Shown piece by piece: positions 61,012-64,000 of a DNA stretch of 64,000 bases. The stretch lies in contig CAJNOI010000357.1 of assembly GCA_905250115.1 (NCBI GenBank), forward strand, positions 1 to 64,000. The letters are read 5' to 3'. The stretch's first letter is position 1; the number at the start of each line of letters is the position of its first letter. The translations under genes and the position numbers were made by a program. Source of the stretch: Adineta steineri. Lineage: Eukaryota; Rotifera; Eurotatoria; Adinetida; Adinetidae. The notes under the pieces were generated by a model. The model did no database searches. It was not told the origin of the DNA and saw only the letters and a list, made by a program, of their open reading frames with translations.

Positions 61012-62337
61012 TTAAATACATCCACATCGTGTTTGTTCAAATTCAGTGAGCAGTCCATATTTTTTTACTTTGGAATCAAAGCCAGGTTCAATGACAATAA
61101 CCCATTTAACGATTTGTGATTTAGGATCTTTTATCGCAAATTCATCTTTCATCTCCTTATTATGAATCATATAACAGGTGTCATAATCAGCATGCCATTT
61201 TGAGTGATGAGCATAATTATATATTTCCTCATTAAATCTTGGATGATCTTTGGTAATAACATCTCGTTCCACTTCATAGACTTTACCCATGCGAACCTCA
61301 GCAATAATATGAGCACCTCCATCACTTTTTGCTTTTCCCCAAGTTGCTGAAACTGATCGAGCAAAATAAGCACCGGCACCAATCCATCCACAAGTACCTG
61401 TTCGAAAATCACTATGAGCAATAGAAACAGCAGCATCAGGATCAGTGGTATGAAATCCAATATAATGTGGTTGATTATCTATTTCTTTCGAATTAATACA
61501 AGGAATTTTACTTTTTTGCGGATCAGCTAGTGGTGGTTTTGGAATATCTCTCCAGCGTGGTTGTGGCTGGTAGTCAGTCGAATGAAAAACTGCAATATGA
61601 TCAAGTGTTTTTTTACGACATGGAGTATCAGTACATGGTCGATTTCCCATTGTCTCAGAATTACGAAAGAAACCCATCATATGATATGGTATATATCTTT
61701 CATGTTTATTTGGTTTTAAATGACAACGACTATCACGTTGTGGTGTATAATGCCACCAAACCCAATATCGATAAAAATCCAAACAGAGAGTATTGAAAAT
61801 GAAAATCAATGAAAATGCACAGACTGTAGCAAGCAATCCACCATCATTATCATCTGAAGGAGCTGTAGCATAAAGTCCAATAGCAGTTATTCGTAAAATA
61901 AAAAAGATAACCAACAACAGAAAACGAATTTGAAAACGAAGTCGTGGTCGTGCTCGGTACCATGGACAATTACAATCAATAACAAGAAAACGTCGAATAC
62001 TTTTACTTTGAAATAATCTTCGTGTTAAACCTTTGCTACTACTACTTTCATTGTTTTGATTGTTGGATGATTTAAGACATGCAATACAGGTTTTTAATAG
62101 AATGAGAAGAGTAATCAGAGCAGTAAATAAACCAATTAATGTTGGAACACCAGAACTAATCCAATCAATAATAAATGCAGTAGTATATTTCGCGGTATAT
62201 TTTTTACGAACACCAGATGGTAGAGGTGAAAAGAATACGGCAATACGTACTATGCCAAGAATCATTTCAAGAAAACCAGTTAAACCATGGAAAAAAGGTA
62301 AATTTCGATATAGAGATGAACAATGACAACAACACAT
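61012..62337 (-). CDS. Multipass membrane PARP-like ADP-ribosyltransferase
   Basis: A single exon on the minus strand. The frame runs further upstream but the first ATG is at 62337 (MCCCHCSSLYRN), giving 441 aa. The N-terminal half has about four hydrophobic segments (FFHGLTGFLEMILGIVRIAV, GVPTLIGLFTALITLLILL, RFQIRFLLLVIFFILRITAI, LLATVCAFSLIFIFNTLCL). The C-terminal half (from about residue 275) has the PARP-type catalytic pattern: YIGFHTTDPDAA (His), GWIGAGAYFARSVSATWGKA (Tyr), then DEFAIKDPKSQIVKWVIVIE (acidic residue and final strand). A Cys-rich N-terminus (CCCHC) and a terminal CGCI suggest lipidation. It would transfer ADP-ribose at a membrane; substrate unknown. Convergent with the RING-LRR gene. 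Confidence 0.75.
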   Translation of the reverse strand: MCCCHCSSLYRNLPFFHGLTGFLEMILGIVRIAVFFSPLPSGVRKKYTAKYTTAFIIDWISSGVPTLIGLFTALITLLILLKTCIACLKSSNNQNNESSSSKGLTRRLFQSKSIRRFLVIDCNCPWYRARPRLRFQIRFLLLVIFFILRITAIGLYATAPSDDNDGGLLATVCAFSLIFIFNTLCLDFYRYWVWWHYTPQRDSRCHLKPNKHERYIPYHMMGFFRNSETMGNRPCTDTPCRKKTLDHIAVFHSTDYQPQPRWRDIPKPPLADPQKSKIPCINSKEIDNQPHYIGFHTTDPDAAVSIAHSDFRTGTCGWIGAGAYFARSVSATWGKAKSDGGAHIIAEVRMGKVYEVERDVITKDHPRFNEEIYNYAHHSKWHADYDTCYMIHNKEMKDEFAIKDPKSQIVKWVIVIEPGFDSKVKKYGLLTEFEQTRCGCI

Positions 62338-62670
62338 CTTGTCTGAAACTCTTTCTGCAATGAATAATATTTTTCTTCTTTCTGAAGGTAGCCGCAAAAT
62401 TGTTACTGTTGTTCTCTTTCTTTCAAGAAAGCAAAACTGTCGTCGTTTATATATTACGGACCGACTTATAAATGATCTTCATGATGTTGATAAAATTTCC
62501 AAGAAGAAAAACTTCCAAGTAATGCTTTAACAATAAACTTAAAAAACCATAAAAGTAATTTGAATTTGGAAATTTTTTTTGTTATTTTTAACCAACAACT
62601 TCAAGTTGGAAAAAATCTTGGATATTTTCTTGACTGTTACTCAAACATAAATAAAAAGACTTATATTTAA

Positions 62671-62785
62671 ATGAGCAATAATAATACTGAATGCGCAATA
62701 ATAATATCAAATGAGTAATAATAATACTGAGTGAGCAATAATAATACTGAATAAGCAATAATTATACTAAATGAACAATATTTTA
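62671..62785. repeat. 20-bp minisatellite, about 5.5 copies
   Basis: Units of ATGAGCAATAATAATACTGA type follow each other with a 20-base period from 62671, the last ones diverging. It lies about 330 bases upstream of the ADP-ribosyltransferase start. Confidence 0.9.
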
Positions 62786-63177
62786 TTTAAATTAACAATA
62801 AATCGTATGTATAGGGAGTAATATAAATCCAGATGTTACAGAATCATTCATTTGTGTTGTATATTTTCTTTTTTTTCTTTTGATTGTATTGTATAGATGG
62901 TTTTTCCAGGATCTCCACATATGTACTGTTTTTTTCCTTTTCATCTGAGGTATATCCCAAACGTTGAGTTGTACAAGTACTTTTCTTTCTCCTTGTTTTT
63001 CCCTCATTATCTTTCAATTTGTCCATCTAGTTTATGTGTAATATACATATATGTATATATACTGCATCCGTTTATAAGAGAGAATAGTACATTTAATAGC
63101 GATCAATTAGATTGAATTTTCTCTTAATAATTGTTTTACACAAATGGCTCAACCACGACGTGTAACGCTATATATTT

Positions 63178-63243
63178 CTTGAGGGTGTGGGTGTAGGTAT
63201 GAGTCAAAAGTAAATGCAATACCAAAACTCACACCCACCCGCA
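63178..63243 (+). repeat. G-rich palindromic repeat, copy C
   Basis: The left arm CTTGAGGGTGTGGGTGTAGG and the right arm ACTCACACCCACCCGC are roughly inverted around an A-rich centre. The start CTTGAGGGTG is shared with copy B. Confidence 0.75.
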
Positions 63244-63372
63244 ACAATGGATAATTAAGAGTCATTATGAACCATGACCATATATTGAAACTAATCGTCT
63301 ATATAATCTCATCTCATCATTCAATATCATCATTGAGATAGGCTAAGATAGAATTCAAGGTTGATAGGGTAT

Positions 63373-63475
63373 ATAAATAGAATTTCATATCTATAATTAT
63401 TTATATATGAAAGTATTGACTCTGTTTCTCAATTACTTTCATATATATGCACATATATCCAGGTATTCTATTTAT
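63373..63475. repeat. Fold-back palindrome of about 100 bp
   Basis: An inner perfect inverted repeat, TATATATGAAAGT (63402-63414) and ACTTTCATATATA (63435-63447), surrounds a 20-base loop. An outer perfect pair, ATAAATAGAAT (63373-63383) and ATTCTATTTAT (63465-63475), extends the stem. Could be a small fold-back element. Confidence 0.7.
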
Positions 63476-63539
63476 TTAATATGGATGACTTTATCAATGG
63501 TATGAATTATTCTTTAATATTGAAACTAACAGCATAATT

Positions 63540-63742
63540 TAGAGGTGGTGGCTTAGCATAAGAACTGAAAATAATGCATTGATTTATTTCTCAGCGAAAG
63601 TTAATTAATGCTGAATTTTTGGAATTAATAGTAGCATTAGTGGTACTAATGCCAATTTAGTGCATAAATCGATATTAAATGTTTCCTTTACGAAAATAAA
63701 CCTGTGCATTATTTTTACATTAATGCGAAGCCACCACCCCTA
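63540..63742. mobile_element. hAT-type MITE near the right end
   Basis: A 203-bp element with ends TAGAGGTGGTGGCTTAGCAT and, on the other strand of the right end, TAGGGGTGGTGGCTTCGCAT (18 of 20 match). It is flanked by perfect 8-bp duplications GCATAATT (63532-63539 and 63743-63750). No coding capacity. TIR and 8-bp duplication fit hAT. Confidence 0.88.
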
Positions 63743-64000
63743 GCATAATTCATTCTATTGATAAAATAAACTTTTTTCTCTTTCTATTCTTCTATGTTTC
63801 TGTTGTGTATCTTTCTTTCTTATCTAACACAACAAAACTCTACTTGGTCACATATAATAATGTAACCGTGAAGGTCTTTTCTACAATACATATCTCTCAA
63901 TATGCGTTGTTTGTCTTAACGGTGTGTGCTACTGCTCATATTGTTTTTTCGACAAGAACAGAGTTTCAGTTGAGATACATTTTCTTTTCATAAGTTTTAT

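Larger units (their letters stand above)
62338..64000. other. Right-end noncoding region with repeats
   Basis: About 1.7 kb without a convincing gene. It holds a 20-bp minisatellite (62671-62780), G-rich repeat copy C (63178-63243), a fold-back palindrome (63373-63475) and a hAT-type MITE (63540-63742). The remaining frames are short and AT-driven. Confidence 0.6.

Noticed and set aside
62338-62397. Extension of the ADP-ribosyltransferase to 62397
   Set aside because: That frame begins at TTG without an ATG; the first Met is at 62337.

Overview
The window reads as nuclear DNA of a small invertebrate, most likely a bdelloid rotifer (Adineta/Rotaria-like). The sequence is strongly AT-rich. Genes are split by many GT-AG introns, mostly 50-60 bases long. 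Several genes have a splice-acceptor-like tract just before the ATG, as expected with spliced-leader trans-splicing, which is known in bdelloids. The right part carries gene types typical of bdelloid accessory DNA: degraded F-box/LRR copies, Thr-rich membrane proteins and an ADP-ribosyltransferase-like protein. It also carries G-rich repeats resembling the TGTGGG telomere hexamer that I recall for bdelloids. The taxon is an inference; animal origin is secure from gene content.

Layout: 1-276 is the tail of an unknown gene. From about 1.2 to 45.8 kb lies a dense, mostly conserved set. Plus strand: TRPM-like channel, LRMDA-like LRR protein, glucosamine-6-phosphate N-acetyltransferase, mitochondrial leucyl-tRNA synthetase with a MINPP1-like phosphatase gene inside one intron, a SAM-like tail-anchored protein, and an MRL-family (RIAM/lamellipodin) adaptor. 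Minus strand: BAR-like coiled-coil protein, 139-aa membrane protein and LSG1 GTPase in tandem. Then a GPR158-like ectodomain protein (+), NDUFS2 (-), RNF139/145-like E3 ligase, SAMD12/Aveugle-like SAM protein and USP12/46 deubiquitinase (+), a somatostatin/allatostatin-C-type GPCR (+) and a Fos-like bZIP (-).

From about 46 kb rightward genes are sparser and more accessory: aspartic protease (+), a 72-aa Tyr-rich membrane peptide (+), a broken Thr-rich membrane gene (+), cytochrome P450 (-), a frameshifted F-box/LRR pseudogene (-), a four-helix membrane protein (-), a RING/TRAF-zinc-finger/coiled-coil/LRR fusion (+) and a multipass membrane PARP-like ADP-ribosyltransferase (-). At least six copies of a short G-rich palindromic repeat lie only in this part and bracket the RING-LRR gene. 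Two hAT-type MITEs with 8-bp target duplications are present, one in a USP12/46 intron and one near the right end.

The most interesting points are the RING-LRR fusion beside the membrane ART inside the G-rich repeat cluster, the soluble or GPI-like protein with two GPR158-type ectodomain modules, and the operon-like gene pairs. No convincing tRNA, rRNA or CRISPR was seen. Gene models were assembled by eye from open frames and splice signals; no transcript data or database search was available.
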